Shown here piece by piece: positions 13,401 to 23,829 of a stretch of 64,000 nucleotides of DNA. The position numbers were made by a program, and so were the translations under genes. Each line of letters starts with the position of its first letter. Position 1 is the stretch's first letter. The DNA is from Mesocentrotus franciscanus (Eukaryota > Echinodermata > Echinoidea > Camarodonta > Strongylocentrotidae), in NCBI GenBank assembly GCA_037976565.1, contig CP137674.1:9995587-10059586 (forward strand), given 5' to 3'. The notes beneath the pieces are model-generated. The model did no database searches and was not told the origin of the DNA. It saw only the letters and a list, made by a program, of their open reading frames with translations.

Positions 13401-16400
13401 AGTCCAACTTAAAGTCGATCTTAGTCTTTGTGAACACCCCCAGATATTGCAATGTGAGCTAAAGGGGTTTTAGAATTGGTTGTTAGGAGCGCCAGTTCAT
13501 AAATCTTAAACCATTTTTAAAGCCACTTTCGCGGGCCTGTGGTTTTCTTTGTTACATCTTTGATTCCCAAATTATTCATAGTTGCGTAGTGTTTCTGACA
13601 CAGTTATCGAATGTTTGTGTGTGTAGGTGATTGTGCGTGCGCGTGTGCGTGTGGAGTGGTAAGGACCAAAGACATTTAGATAAGGAAATTGTCTAGTGGT
13701 AAGGACATTTCGTTGTGGCCGCAATAACCCAGGTTTGAACCCTGGTCACGGCAATTTTTGCTGACAAATTAAATTTTTAGCGAGATTGTTCTTTTGTTCT
13801 CTTTTTGTTGAGTAAAAAAACACGTCAAGGCAATCCGTAATTATGCCCCCCAAAAAAAAGAAATCTACGCTCAGTTTCTTTTCAAAAAGAAAATAGATTA
13901 CTGTCCTACTGGTGAGAATAGGGACTTTAAGATTTTACACGACGAGAACGTGGACTGACACGGTGACATCCTTTTAATGTAATGTGACGTCCTTTTAAGG
14001 CACTGCCGGGCACGGGCCAGTGCCTTGAAAGAACGTGGCAGTCCATGTTCACGTCGTGTAAATCTAAAAGTCCCTAATATAGACTACGACAACAACAAAA
14101 TGTGTCGTGTGTCATGACATGACATTGTCAGTGCTATGTCATGACAAAGCATTTTTTGCAGGTTTTTTTTTCTTCTTATACAGATGCATCCCCTGGAAAT
14201 AGAAATGTACACAACCAATTATTAAGGATCTTACGATTAAATTTATATGAATCTCTGGTGTACTTGGTAAGGCTTTCAACCGTTATGCATGGATTTTTTT
14301 TTCTTCAGAGAATTGACTCTTCAGAAAATATGATCGTTAAAATGTTGGTTAAACCATTGCAAAGCAGTACAAGGTTCACCTCATACTTGTGCCTATGTTA
14401 TGGAAGTTCTGGTTCAGTAGCTTGTTGTCACAGTCGGCAGAGGTTGTTTAAAGTAGTTTAGTTTTGTTTCTCTTATATCTGTATGTATTCCTCTATTATT
14501 TTTTTCATTGTTTATATCTTCTTGTAAATAATTATGTCAGTTTTAATAACATGTTCCCTTCTTGTTCTTGCTGATTGTTTATATCTACATGTAAATAGCT
14601 GAGTCAGGAATAAAGTCTTGAATTGAATTGACATATACTATTGTAGTGAAACTTCGTGATTAATATTCTTTTTAATGTACCATTTTTTCGTCAATCGTCC
14701 GCATTACATTCGCGACTTACATTACATTACATTAAAACAGAAAAATTACGGTTATTCACCAGTTACCATTCAATTCAATATGATATCAGAGTTCCATTCG
14801 ACAGCTGCAAAGTTGAACTCTGTTATGTGTGTGTGCATGTTTGCTTTTTAGTTCCGGTTGATAAAAGAATATCAATAGAGTTGTGCAGACGACCATCCCT
14901 TTGTTATGGTAGATCAGCACTGAACAGATCAGCGCAAATAATGACCATCCCCCTTTTCGGTTTTGGGGACATATTATATCAGATTTGTATTCGAGTCTGG
15001 TCTCGTGGCTTCGGACCGAGTCATGTGTACAAAACCCATGGAAGCTAATATTTTTTTTAGCGGCTTCGTCACCTAGAACTGCTGACCTCAATCTTTTTGC
15101 CTGTAACCAATTTGCACTTTTACAAAAAATTATATAAACATGTATTTAAAGAAAGGCCTTTTTGACATCTAAAATTACTTAGAATGGGATATTTTGAACA
15201 ATATCTGTAGACGAATAATTTTGTTACTATTTTATAGCATGGGGGAAAAAATAATAATATACAATAATTGTTTTTGTAATGTTTAGACTTGTTGCTTAAC
15301 TGCTGTTACTCTATACTATATCAGTAAAACAATTTATGGTACCGAGTTATATTTTTTTCGTAACATATCGTGCCCTCAACTGAAACCGAATTTCGTGAAT
15401 TCACTTTAACGTTCAAGAAACATGTACCTCCCGAGCTATGCCAGCGCTCACAGATTTGGTTCCTGAAAACTGGATTGTGTCTTAACGGGGTATGATAATT
15501 ATGTATAGATACATACATTACAATTTTCACAGTACATTTATTTCAACATGCACCCTAGAAGATAGTAGGTGTACACGTGTTTAAAACAACCCCTTTATAG
15601 AATAGCCCTATTCCTTCACTAACAACCAAACAAATAATGGCTAATGGGAGATAAGTTCGAAAGGCAAGTCACAAAGTTGTAAATTTGCGTTTGATCGAAA
15701 ACAACAAAACAAATTCATAATTTTCTTCTTTTATTCATAATTTCTTCTTTTATTCATATTTCCCTCAAAACTTTAGTGATCTGTTTCTCTCATTTGACAT
15801 ACAATAAATACCCTAACTCCGTTTGACCTTCCTCTTTAAAGTAGTGTGCCATTCTGAAACGTTGATTGACTTTGACCGGTTCAATGCTAACATATTTGTC
15901 GTGGGGATGGCTAGGCCTACAACTGGCCCGCGAGTATAGCATGTAACACATGTCCTTTTTGTAATACTCTAAATTGCAAATATTATTGGGCATGCACATG
16001 CATACAAACCATTCAAAGAGCCTATTGGACAAGCTAGAGCCTATGAACTCTGCATATTTGCCATACAGAAGACAAACATTACAATAAATTGATTTGGGAC
16101 AAATAATTCGTCATGGCCGAAGCTTTACGGCGTCGAAAAACCTTACGCTGGTATTATTATATACGATTATTATGTAGAAACTGTATTGTCAATTTAAATC
16201 TTGTGACCATTTGTTTCGTGTATTGTTTGTTACAAATTTCCACTTTATTTTCCAAGACACTGATTAAATTTCCTCATACATTGAACCAACTTCATGTATT
16301 ACACATGTACATATATTATATTGATTGGGCTAACTTGTAATATAAGTACATTAGACGTGCCCACCAATTATACCTGTTTCTTATGAAGCTTTCCTGCGCA

Positions 16401-16890
16401 TTGCTTTTTCAGATTGTGAGATTGATGCAAAATTAATAATGACATGGCATTTGATTTGTCTTGATTGAGTAGTGCCCTAATTGTTGGCATTTGCTATCTC
16501 TCTTCATGGAATAACATTTGCTCAATTTATTTTGATAGATGCATGAGTGTAAGACATATAGTGAAGGACTTTGCCTAAACAATTTGAGATATTTGATGTC
16601 TAAAAGATATATCATGTACTTACCGATCGCATTCGGCTTTACTCCCACACACGCTATGAGTGGTGGATCTGTGAGCATGTCTGATCATGAGAGGTATGTA
16701 GACAACGAGCATGAAAACGGCTATCACTGACATAAAAAATAGAAGTCTCTGAGCTTTCCTGGTCATCATGATGGACTGTATGGTGGAGACAGATACATGA
16801 AGGAAAAGAGCGAGAGAGGGAGAGAGAGGGAGGGAGAGAAAGAGAGGGAGGGAGAGAAAGAGAGAGAGAGAGAAAAGGAGAGAGAGAAAG

Positions 16891-16921
<31 letters not shown>

Positions 16922-19900
16922 GAGAGCGAGAAAGAGAGAGACAGAGACAGAGACAGACAGACAGAGAAGAAAATGATAAAAAGATATAAATATAGAGAAT
17001 GGGGGGAGAATACAAATTAATACATGTGTAATTGAAATAATACCGGTATAAAATGTACACATATAATAGTAGCTACAAAGAACATTAATTTTACCCTGGT
17101 TATAGCTATGTTGCCCTGAGGCAAATGAGAGTGGCAAATATAGTTGTATGCCTTGCCAAAGTACTCGCATGACTGCCAATATGCGCCGCGGCTGGGACTC
17201 GAACCGTAATCCACATTTTGTATATCCACTCGACCAGGACAACTCTCAGAGAGGGAGAGAGAGAGAGAGAGAGGGGGGGGGCAGAAACAAATATACATAG
17301 AAGAGTAAAGGAAACTTGAGATAAATAGAAAAGAGAGATTGTTATAATTGAGGGAATTAAAGGAGAAGGGATAGAGAGATAAGACTGGTGTAAGGAGAGA
17401 AAATAGATTAGAATCGATATCATACAGATAAGTAAGTTGAATGAGCGAGAGATTGAGAGAGAGAGGGGGTGGGGGTGGGGGTGGGACAGAGATGCAAATA
17501 GAATAAGAGAAAATATAGAAAAGGGGAAGTGTGAGAGAACGACTCTACAGAAAAAAGAAAAATATGAAACGGATAAAATGTGTTTAACGGATTTATTTCC
17601 AGTGGAATCATAACATTCAATAGGTTCCTCACATTCTACTTAATCTAATCATATGAATTGAGTATCATTGAGACGTGCTCATACTACATGTACATGTATA
17701 TATATATTATTTCTATTTTATATGCATGTCTATATTTTTTGTTAAATGTGGAACAAATAAACTTGAACTTGAACATTCATGTTCTAATATTTCCTTTAGT
17801 TCTCTCTCTCACTGACTCTCTTTCTCTTCTTGTTCGTTTAACTGAGCAAAATTTAGCATCTATCATGCATAATTTAGATTACAGAATACTAAGAATGGTA
17901 ATGATTTTTTGTTTGTATAGTTATACATTTGTTGCTTGTTTCTGTTCGTATGATGCGTTTAGAGAATGAATGATGAATATCTTTGTGAAATCCTGTCTCA
18001 TTAAATTTAATATTTTCCCCTTGCTTTATCAATAAACGTCTCGAATTCATAAAGCCTCTTTCTATTCTCATTTTCTCAATTGATTATATTTGGATAGAGC
18101 TTGTTACTTCCTCAATCAATATGTTACTTCCTCAATCAATCTTTTACTTCAATTCATTATATTTCGATCGAACTTCTTCCTCAATCAATCTGTTACTTCA
18201 ATGCATGAAATATTGCGGTGGGAGACTTTGAAATATCGCCAGAAATTCCATATTAGAGTATAATGATGAGTAAAATCCTCAATAACACGACACCAAATAA
18301 TTCAACTGAAAATATATTTTATACCTGAAGACCTTATCGGCTACGGTACAATAATCTTTCCCTTCCGAAACACCGAACAAACAACTGCAAACGATTTTTT
18401 TTTCTACAGGGAGGGGAGGCTAAGTTATACCACAGCAACCCAACCTATTCCTTATCTAAACGATCTCTTTCACAACAAATTTGATCAATACCGTGAGACC
18501 TTAAATCCTTAATATATTTCGTTTTTTTTTTAATACCAATGCTGTTCTTGTTTTTGTTTTGTTTAATATATATTTTAGTTTAGTACACAATTATCCTCCT
18601 TAGAAAGCAGTTGTGCAATAAGTTATCTATTTAGTGTGCGGAGAGAAAGTGAGGTGATGTACATACCTTTGACCCGTCTGTTGACTGTTTGGAGCAAGAA
18701 GGGCGTTAAAACCAATCATTTTACACACAGTTAACGCCCTTCTGGCTCTAAAAGACGTAATCTATGTAAAAGATCATGAAAGTGGCAAAGCCATTGCTTC
18801 TATAACATCACTATCATGTGAGATGAGATAATGTACTATATTTCTCACGTATTAATTTCCTCCTATATTATCATACATTTGTAAATATATCGGGAAAACT
18901 GTTTTCATGTATGTAAATATTTCGTTAATTCCTTATAAACAGAACGTCTAAGACTGTGCTGATGCATGGTCAGTCTGTATATATATCCGTAAACAAACAT
19001 ACAAAATAGGCCCTATTATATATGTACACTCTAAAAACTGAAATGTTAAATCACCATTTAAAAGGGCCGAGGAGTGACCACTCTTTCAAAATGTCAGATT
19101 GATACTTTTAACATGCTGGATTCAACCTTTAAAGTGTTGGATCCAGCATGTTCAGAGTGTTAATCTACCATTTTGAAAGAGTGGTCACTCCTCGGCCCTT
19201 TTAAATGGTGATTTAACATTTCAGTTTTTAGAGTGTAACTACACAAATATATAAATGGAAAAAAAGATAGATTAATAAAGTGCCTTCAGTTATCATATTC
19301 GTACAACATTCAACTCGTTTCCAACAGATTTTTGGTTGCAAGTTTTACGTCTAATGTGCTATCTTCACAAACTCTTTACGCAACCTGAGATGATACGTGT
19401 ACATGTACATAATCTATGAAAGGGGTATCCAGTTACGGTCCATAATGTTCACAGCCGACAACAATTGTAGTCTCGGGATTTTGAACGAACCTGTTTTCGT
19501 CCCTATGAGAATAAATAGGATTTGCTTGTAAAAAGGAGTACGCCTACACCTACAACTCGTGAATGCGTTAATTCGCATGCCCTCATCTTATGGTCAGTTG
19601 AAAAGAATCGCTGACCCCCTTTCAAAACCGATTCAAATGGCTGATTCTTATTTGATCTCGAGAAAAAAGATCTTTTGTTCCTTTGTACCATTTGAGACTA
19701 GACATTAGCGTGATTCGCTCGCCTGCATGTTATCTCCTTGTTAAAACTGCAATGGTATCACTGCGTGTACTGTGCCCATACACGTCCTACCCCTTTGCTC
19801 AATATTGCATCGTAAATGTTGTCGAAACCTCAATGAAAAATTTCAAGTAAATACAGTGAAACAGATGTTTGCTCATGTTTGTTAACCATGTAAATGGTAT

Positions 19901-22900
19901 GAATGTGTGCAAAGGGAGTACTGAGAACATCGTGTGCTTTCTGTATGATATTCAAATCAAATAAAGATCTGATCATCTGATGAATCTTCCGAAGTTCTGT
20001 ATAGTGTACTTAACTTGGCACACGTAAAAAGTACGGTGTAATCGTCCGGGCGATGAAACTTCAGGAATTCGGAATTTTCTGGATCAACTTCAAATAATTA
20101 TATGAAGCTTATAAAGTTCCCCGCTTTTTTGTAGGAAACCCCACACCCTCCTCCACACACACCCACGCGCGCACGCACACATTACAACACATATTTAATC
20201 AATTCAACGCAAGATACAGTGAAACATTCTCCACACCTATGCTATGAAGAGCAAAGTAGCCCCGGGAAAGTAGCCCGCAGTTCTACTGCTGTCTAAACTC
20301 CATGAAATGTGGAGGGCCGGGGGCATTCTCCCTGCCCCACCCTGCTACGCTCAGCATAAAGAGATTCTTCTGTCATCCTTTGCGGGCCTCTTTTTCAATA
20401 ATATCAATCACAATAGATGAACCATGCTTAACTAACTCAGGACAATTACTGCATGGAACGTCAGTATATCTGAGAACCGCATGCATCCCTTCTATTGACT
20501 CCCGTTGAGAGATACATGTACCTCTCAAACACTGTATTATAAAGTAGCCGAAGTATATAACTTGCGTTTCGCGTAAAATGCTACTTCACGAAACATAACA
20601 TGTCTGAATACGTGCGTGGAAAATTCGCGAAGTAAACATATTATTATTATATATTATTTGTATTATTATTACCATTCATCATCATTAACTTCCTCATTAT
20701 TAGCTGACGGAACTTCTTATTCAGTTTGGCACAAAATAATCACACAGATGGTATTCACAGATTTACGTACATCGAATTCATGAGAGTGTACGTAATAGCA
20801 ATAGTACATGTAATTGTACACCTTGCCAATCGCCATTAACTGACCCGAGCACTTTGTCATTGGTCTTTTGTTCAATTATGATTCTCCACTTAATTTAGAT
20901 TGCAAACTCTCCGCTCCGTTGGGAAGTATTCCGGACAGTCGCCATTTTTCAGGCGCGCTCTTACTAATCCAAACACCCTAATGTTGTGGAGGTGTCCTGA
21001 TATTCACTTGACTCTCCTTCCAAGTGTTTAGGGTTCGTACCTCAGCCCGACACTAACGTCCTTTGACGAGACATTAATCCCTGTTTGCCACTCTCCACCC
21101 AGGTGTAAATGGGTACCTGGCATTTGCTGGGGGAATAATTGCGGGACCCTCAAGAACAACAACATTGAAGCTGATGATACTTCCCTGGGTAAACAAAATT
21201 ATCATCATAATCATCATTATTATTATTACTATCATTGTTATTATCATCATCATCGTAATCATTACTATTCTTTCTTGTTTTCTTCTTCTACTTCGTCTGC
21301 TATTGCTCATTATATTACTACTTCTACTGCTACTACTACTGCTACTACTACTGCTTCTACTCCTATTACTACTCCTATACACTAATTAATCCGTCTAATA
21401 TATTTAACGATCATGTGACGCAGAGTAAAATTTTCGTCTAACAGTTTACAAATAACGTTTTCGCCTGATACTAATTTCCAATCTTGTTACCCTCACATAA
21501 GTCATGCAAACTAAGTAGTCCTATAATTGTTTTAATAGTGATAAACAGTACACGTTGACTTTGTCCAGTGTCCTTTGCAAACAAATTTGTGGCATGTCTA
21601 TTTTAGTAGGTTTATGGCAGAATAGAGAGAGATCGTAGAATCTAACAGAGATTCGAAGAAAAAAATGAGACCGGAATGCGAAGATCGGGAACATGACCAA
21701 ATAAAACGCGCACTTCATAGCATGTGTGCCATCAGATTTAAGGGCAATTCAACCTTTGTAAAAAGTTGATTTGTAAGAAAGCAGAAAAATAATAGAACCA
21801 GGATGGCGAAAGTTTGAAATAAATCTCACTCCATGTATTTATAAGAAAGTGATACGTCTTTTATGAGATAACTATATATATGCGAATCTCAAATTAGCAA
21901 TTTGGTCAGTGGATTGTTACGTATGCATGGACAACTTTTCCGTTCTCTTTAAGAAACACAGCTCAGCAGTGATGCCATAGTCCATGGTCTAAGCATACTA
22001 AAATCAATATGAAATATGATCTCATGCCCTTTGCACTTTGTAAGTACTTTGTTAAATATTCGCAGATATGCCTATCATAGTCGACGTGCAACTGAACGTA
22101 TGAGTCACTCCTTATCTTGCGCCATAATCAACCAAATCTACATAATCTAAATACATGTAATACGAAATTATATTTTCTTACATACCGATTTTTTTTTTCG
22201 TTGTGAATTAATCGAAAAAAGAAAAGTGATGTATGTTGACAGTGAAACATTTAAAAATAGTTTTTTTGTATAAACATTTTAGGTTGGCTACCCCCCGCCC
22301 CCATCCCATACTAAACACCATGCTACCAATGACGCTTCTGTTGCTAGGACTTTACAATGTTATAGCCGATGTGTGTTAGGAGTGATCCTATAAACGTGAA
22401 ACTTTTATATTATTCAAACCTTTGTATCAACAAAATAAATGTAATTTCACTAATAGCACTTTACGTTCCATGCAGCTCCTTGTCGTCTCTCAACTAATCA
22501 GGCATAATGTATTTTCATCCCTTCATCATTTCCAATTTTGCACCATATGTTTCATTCAAAATTCATGTTGCTGTTTTTATGTTCTGTAAAATAACATAAT
22601 TCAACTACCATGACTTTACCAATGCAATTTATTTTTTATGAAATAAAATATATTATATTATATATAATACATATTTTCATTCCCTCATAATCATATTTCA
22701 GGCAACCCATCAATTCACCATACGTTTCATGCAATCCTTTGTTATATGTAAGGTAATTATTTATTAAATTATGTCTTCATATTGTGAGCTCGTTGCCACT
22801 AAACTCATACAATAGTACATTTCATTATCTGAATAACAGAATGCCCTCATGATTCACAGGAATACATTTCATTCTAAGCCGAAGAAGGTATATCATGTTT

Positions 22901-23707
22901 GTAATATATCAAATACTATTATCGTGAGCATGATCTATACCGTATGACAAGCAGTATCATGAATTACGAGTATATATAATCTCATAAGCCGCGATACTCC
23001 TTGTCATACGGTACAAATCATGCTTATTTTCCGTCGTATATATACTGGCGTGCTCATCTCTATGACAAAGCTGAATACATTTTTTCACAATTTAGAACAG
23101 ATCTGATTGCATTAAGAGAGGAAAATCATCATAATAATGACGCAAAACATTCATATATTAGGAAAATAAAGCATAAAGTATGACGCAAAATGGCGTTGCG
23201 TATGTTTGACGGAGTCATAAATTATCTTCAGACATGCGCGATAGTCCGAGATATAATACATATAATACGTGTTCCAATGCGGGAGAATATTTACATACAT
23301 TTGAATGAAAGTAGAAGAACGAAATATTATTTCTGTCTTATTTGCTTGTCTGAAATGAAGAAAAAAAAGTGAAAACATTTCGCTTTATTTTTGCCAATTT
23401 CATATCGAGGTGTGGCTCGATTAGTTCTCGTATTTCGTAACCTGTAGGTCGCTACCATCGCTCCGAACGTGTATCACTGGGTATATAGGCCTATACCGGT
23501 TTTATCATCCGTTTCGATTTAGCATGGTCACATTGTAATGGGCAAATCGTCAACCGTATATTCTCGTGCGCCAAAAAAAAAATGGACATTGGAAGAAGAG
23601 AATGGTAAAAATTATGGACTTACCAGGCAATCTACATCCAAATCATAATCTTGATAGTCCATTGATCCCCCTCGCCGAGACTGCGTTTGGTATTGGTACT
23701 TGTACAT
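5957..23707 (-). CDS. Spliced host gene, unknown family, N-terminal part (4 exons)
   Basis: Four minus-strand exons join into one open frame of 168 codons: 23707-23624, 16775-16624, 9282-9187 and 6128-5957 (84, 152, 96 and 172 nt). All internal borders are AG/GT with GTAAGT-type donors. Phases 0, 2 and 2 match exactly at the three junctions, and the last donor leaves phase 0, so more exons should follow below position 1. The predicted protein starts MYKYQYQTQSRRGG. It has a basic MMTRKAQR stretch, then a hydrophobic span (about residues 39-59, FMSVIAVFMLVVY inside), then a polar region with two cysteines, an NST glycosylation site and a Tyr-rich stretch. This suggests a type II membrane or secreted protein. 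The helix around KREAVRAKLMQQF faintly recalls TGF-beta-type propeptides, too weakly to name. No family was recognised. Confidence 0.72.
6300..6470. repeat. (GAA)n/(GAG)n purine tract
   Basis: A long GAAGAA/GAGGAG run on the plus strand. It produces a spurious minus-strand frame of Phe and Ser. It lies in intron 3 of the minus-strand gene, about 170 bp upstream of exon 4 in transcript sense, where it reads as a pyrimidine tract. Confidence 0.95.
6471..9186. other. Rest of intron 3, nothing recognised
   Basis: AT-rich intronic sequence with G runs near 7275 and 8765. A 146-codon plus-strand frame at 6601-7041 lacks any recognisable pattern and is not annotated. No mobile-element termini were found. 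Confidence 0.5.
9187..9282 (-). CDS. Exon 3 of the spliced gene
   Basis: The acceptor is CCTTTTAG. One base completes the Arg codon, 31 codons follow (NKEMVKREAVRAKLM to VRENETD), and GA remains before the donor GTAAGT. Of the three frames only this one fits both neighbours. The segment is charged and likely helical, with an NET glycosylation sequon near its end. Confidence 0.75.
9283..10131. other. Start of intron 2, nothing recognised
   Basis: AT-rich intronic sequence with an A run near 9716-9726 and a short CpG-containing stretch near 9755-9990. No gene or repeat boundary was recognised. Confidence 0.4.
10132..10360 (+). repeat. Tandem duplication, unit about 128 bp
   Basis: Two units share GAATATATAATGTATATGG and CATAAAAGACGAGTATA. 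The junction CAATTTCACCTACATATTGC also reappears at 12061, on the far side of the next array. This suggests the whole 10.1-12.1 kb block arose by successive duplications. Confidence 0.8.
10411..11986 (+). repeat. Three-copy array, unit about 345 bp
   Basis: Units start ATTTATAGGGCGCTTTATAC and end GTTCGTGGGCCGTGAAT, at 10411-10750, 10755-10843 plus 11378-11638, and 11639-11986. The middle copy is split by the TTAA element. The GCGCTTTATACAGGCGTTTC motif matches 3' ends of SINE-like repeats elsewhere in the window, so the unit is probably an amplified SINE/LINE relative. It lies in intron 2. Confidence 0.85.
10844..11377. mobile_element. Non-autonomous DNA element with TTAA duplication
   Basis: The 534-bp element is flanked by TTAA (10840-10843 and 11378-11381). 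Its inverted ends are AGATACTATGTCCC and the complement AGGTACTATGTCCC. It sits inside the second unit of the 345-bp array, so it inserted after that unit existed and was not copied into units 1 and 3. Its length and ends resemble the 3463-3997 element. Confidence 0.82.
12384..12575 (+). repeat. Dispersed repeat, second copy of 1024-1215
   Basis: It shares CATATACATCTTTCYGTGTA, GACTGGGCCAAATTTCTTAT and CAGTACACACCAATACTTAT with the first copy, in the same orientation. Non-coding. Confidence 0.75.
12778..13148. mobile_element. Foldback MITE, TA duplication
   Basis: Inverted ends of about 33 bp (TCATCAGCTCGAGATTGCC near both termini) are flanked by TA at 12776-12777 and 13149-13150. The interior holds further complementary CGGGATA/TATCCCG and CTCGAGATA segments, so one strand can fold into several stems. 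The 86-residue minus-strand frame across it is an artefact. Confidence 0.75.
13199..13441. mobile_element. Foldback MITE
   Basis: The long inverted arms share TCACAAAGACTAAGATCGAC (left) and its complement (right), then ATGGCAGGCCGTTCATG and its complement. The centre is about 115 bp and unpaired. A target duplication was not resolved. Confidence 0.75.
13682..13753 (+). pseudogene. tRNA-His-like pseudogene
   Basis: The D arm GTCTAGTGGTAAGGAC, the anticodon loop TTGTGGC (GTG at 13715-13717), a perfect T stem (CCAGG/CCTGG) and the 3' TCACGGCA match tRNA-His. The 5' acceptor strand (AAGGAAA) does not pair with the 3' side and the anticodon stem has a mismatch, so it is probably a pseudogene or the head of a SINE. 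Confidence 0.65.
13919..14076. mobile_element. Short near-perfect foldback MITE
   Basis: The arms TAGGGACTTTAAGATTTTAC and the complementary right arm TAGGGACTTTTAGATTTAC extend through ACACGACG and GTGGACTG. The centre AAGGCACTGCC...GGGCCAGTGCCTT pairs again. The whole 158 bp folds as one hairpin, perhaps with a TA target. Confidence 0.78.
14460..14632 (+). mobile_element. LINE 3' end fragment
   Basis: Non-coding sequence ending GGAATAAAGTCTTGAATTG plus a repeated AATTG tail, the form of 3' ends of CR1/Jockey-like LINEs in marine animals. No reverse transcriptase frame is attached, so the copy is 5'-truncated. Confidence 0.55.
14640..16620. other. Rest of intron 2, nothing recognised
   Basis: AT-rich sequence with short frames on both strands that show no recognisable motif. 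No terminal repeats were found. Confidence 0.4.
16624..16775 (-). CDS. Exon 2, signal-anchor exon
   Basis: Fifty codons plus 2 nt. The acceptor CATACAG lies behind a long CT-rich tract formed by the GA microsatellite at 16800-16960. The exon encodes SIMMTRKAQR, then about 20 hydrophobic residues (FMSVIAVFMLVVYIPLM), then RHAHRSTTHSVCGSKAECD, and ends CG before GTAAGT. If exon 1 is wrong, translation could start at either Met of the in-frame ATGATG here, and the hydrophobic span would then be an ordinary signal peptide. The phase-2 end joins G of exon 3 to make Arg. Confidence 0.75.
16800..16960. repeat. (GA)n/(GAGG)n microsatellite
   Basis: A long GAGA/GGGA run, which in the minus-strand transcript is a CT tract 25-185 nt before the exon 2 acceptor. 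It generates long Ser/Leu/Phe frames that are not genes. Confidence 0.95.
17085..17253 (-). repeat. tRNA-derived SINE
   Basis: On the minus strand a head reads TGGTCGAGTGGAT (A box-like) and ACGGTTCGAGTCCC (B box). It is followed by a core with TTTGCCACTCTCATTTGCC, related to the SINE cores at 4.0, 21.1 and 34.2 kb. It lies in intron 1 in the same sense as the gene. Confidence 0.65.
17690..17775 (+). mobile_element. LINE 3' tail fragment
   Basis: The sequence ends ACAAATAAACTTGAACTTG with repeated TTGAAC units, matching the form of the tail at about 49447-49540. No coding part remains. Confidence 0.45.
17776..19024. other. Intron 1 segment, nothing recognised
   Basis: AT-rich sequence. A short CTTCCTCAATCAATNTGTTA repetition lies at 18090-18200. 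No gene or mobile-element boundary was recognised. Confidence 0.4.
19025..19237. mobile_element. Palindromic MITE, TA target
   Basis: The 213 bp begin TACACTCTAAAAACTGAAAT and end with the complement. The arms run about 80-90 bp and include GGGCCGAGGAGTGACCACTC on both sides. It can fold almost completely. The outer TA probably represents the target duplication. Confidence 0.82.
19240..20909. other. Intron 1 segment, nothing recognised
   Basis: No gene, SINE or terminal repeats recognised. A short CA-rich stretch with ACACACACCCACGCGCGCAC occurs near 20150. Confidence 0.4.
20912..21162 (+). repeat. SINE remnants, head to head
   Basis: From 20912 to about 20975 is a reverse fragment with AAGTATTCCGGACAGTCGCC, as in the SINE at 34.2 kb. 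It is followed by a forward SINE piece with a B-box-like GGGTTCGTACC and the core TTTGCCACTCTCCACCCAGG. Confidence 0.6.
21185..21385. repeat. Trinucleotide repeats (ATC/ATT then ACT/GCT)
   Basis: Runs of ATCATCATT pass into CTACTACTGCTACTAC. The Ile/Leu and Ser/Arg frames on the two strands are artefacts of these repeats. Confidence 0.9.
21390..22920. other. Intron 1 segment, nothing recognised
   Basis: AT-rich sequence with no recognised gene. TATATTATATTATATATAAT occurs near 22650. Confidence 0.4.
22927..23024. repeat. Hairpin, 32-bp arms
   Basis: The arms at 22927-22958 and 22993-23024 share AGCATGAT, TACCGTATGACAAG and AGTATC in inverted order, with four mismatched pairs and a 34-nt loop. 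The size and imperfect pairing would suit a miRNA precursor, but a small foldback element is equally possible. It sits in the putative first intron, 0.6 kb downstream of the exon 1 donor. Confidence 0.6.
23624..23707 (-). CDS. Exon 1 (start codon exon) of the spliced gene
   Basis: It encodes 28 residues ending DYQDYDLDVDCL, then the donor GTAAGT. The ATG at 23705-23707 has G at -3 and is the first ATG after an in-frame TAA near 23833. The frame upstream of the ATG is open and reads like protein (WYSWRNAYVE), so the exon could instead be internal and start further up. It ends in phase 0, matching exon 2. This is the least certain of the four exons. Confidence 0.58.
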
Positions 23708-23779
23708 CGCTTCGGAGTTGGTCTTTCGGAGGTATATTTCCACATAAGCGTTCCGCCAAGAATACCACCAACGATTGAG

Positions 23780-23822
23780 TGAGAGAAAGAGAGAGAGAGA
23801 GGGGGGTAGAGAGATTGGGTGG
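23780..23822. repeat. GA microsatellite
   Basis: A GAGAGA/GGGG run just upstream of exon 1 in gene sense. On the minus strand it is a pyrimidine tract with no AG before the ATG exon. Confidence 0.85.
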
Positions 23823-23829
23823 TGGCGTT

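Noticed and set aside
16620..17298. Long Ser/Leu/Phe minus-strand frames (up to 158 codons)
   Set aside because: They are translations of the GA/CT microsatellite and SINE sequence. Only 16624-16775 is kept as an exon because its borders and phase fit the others.
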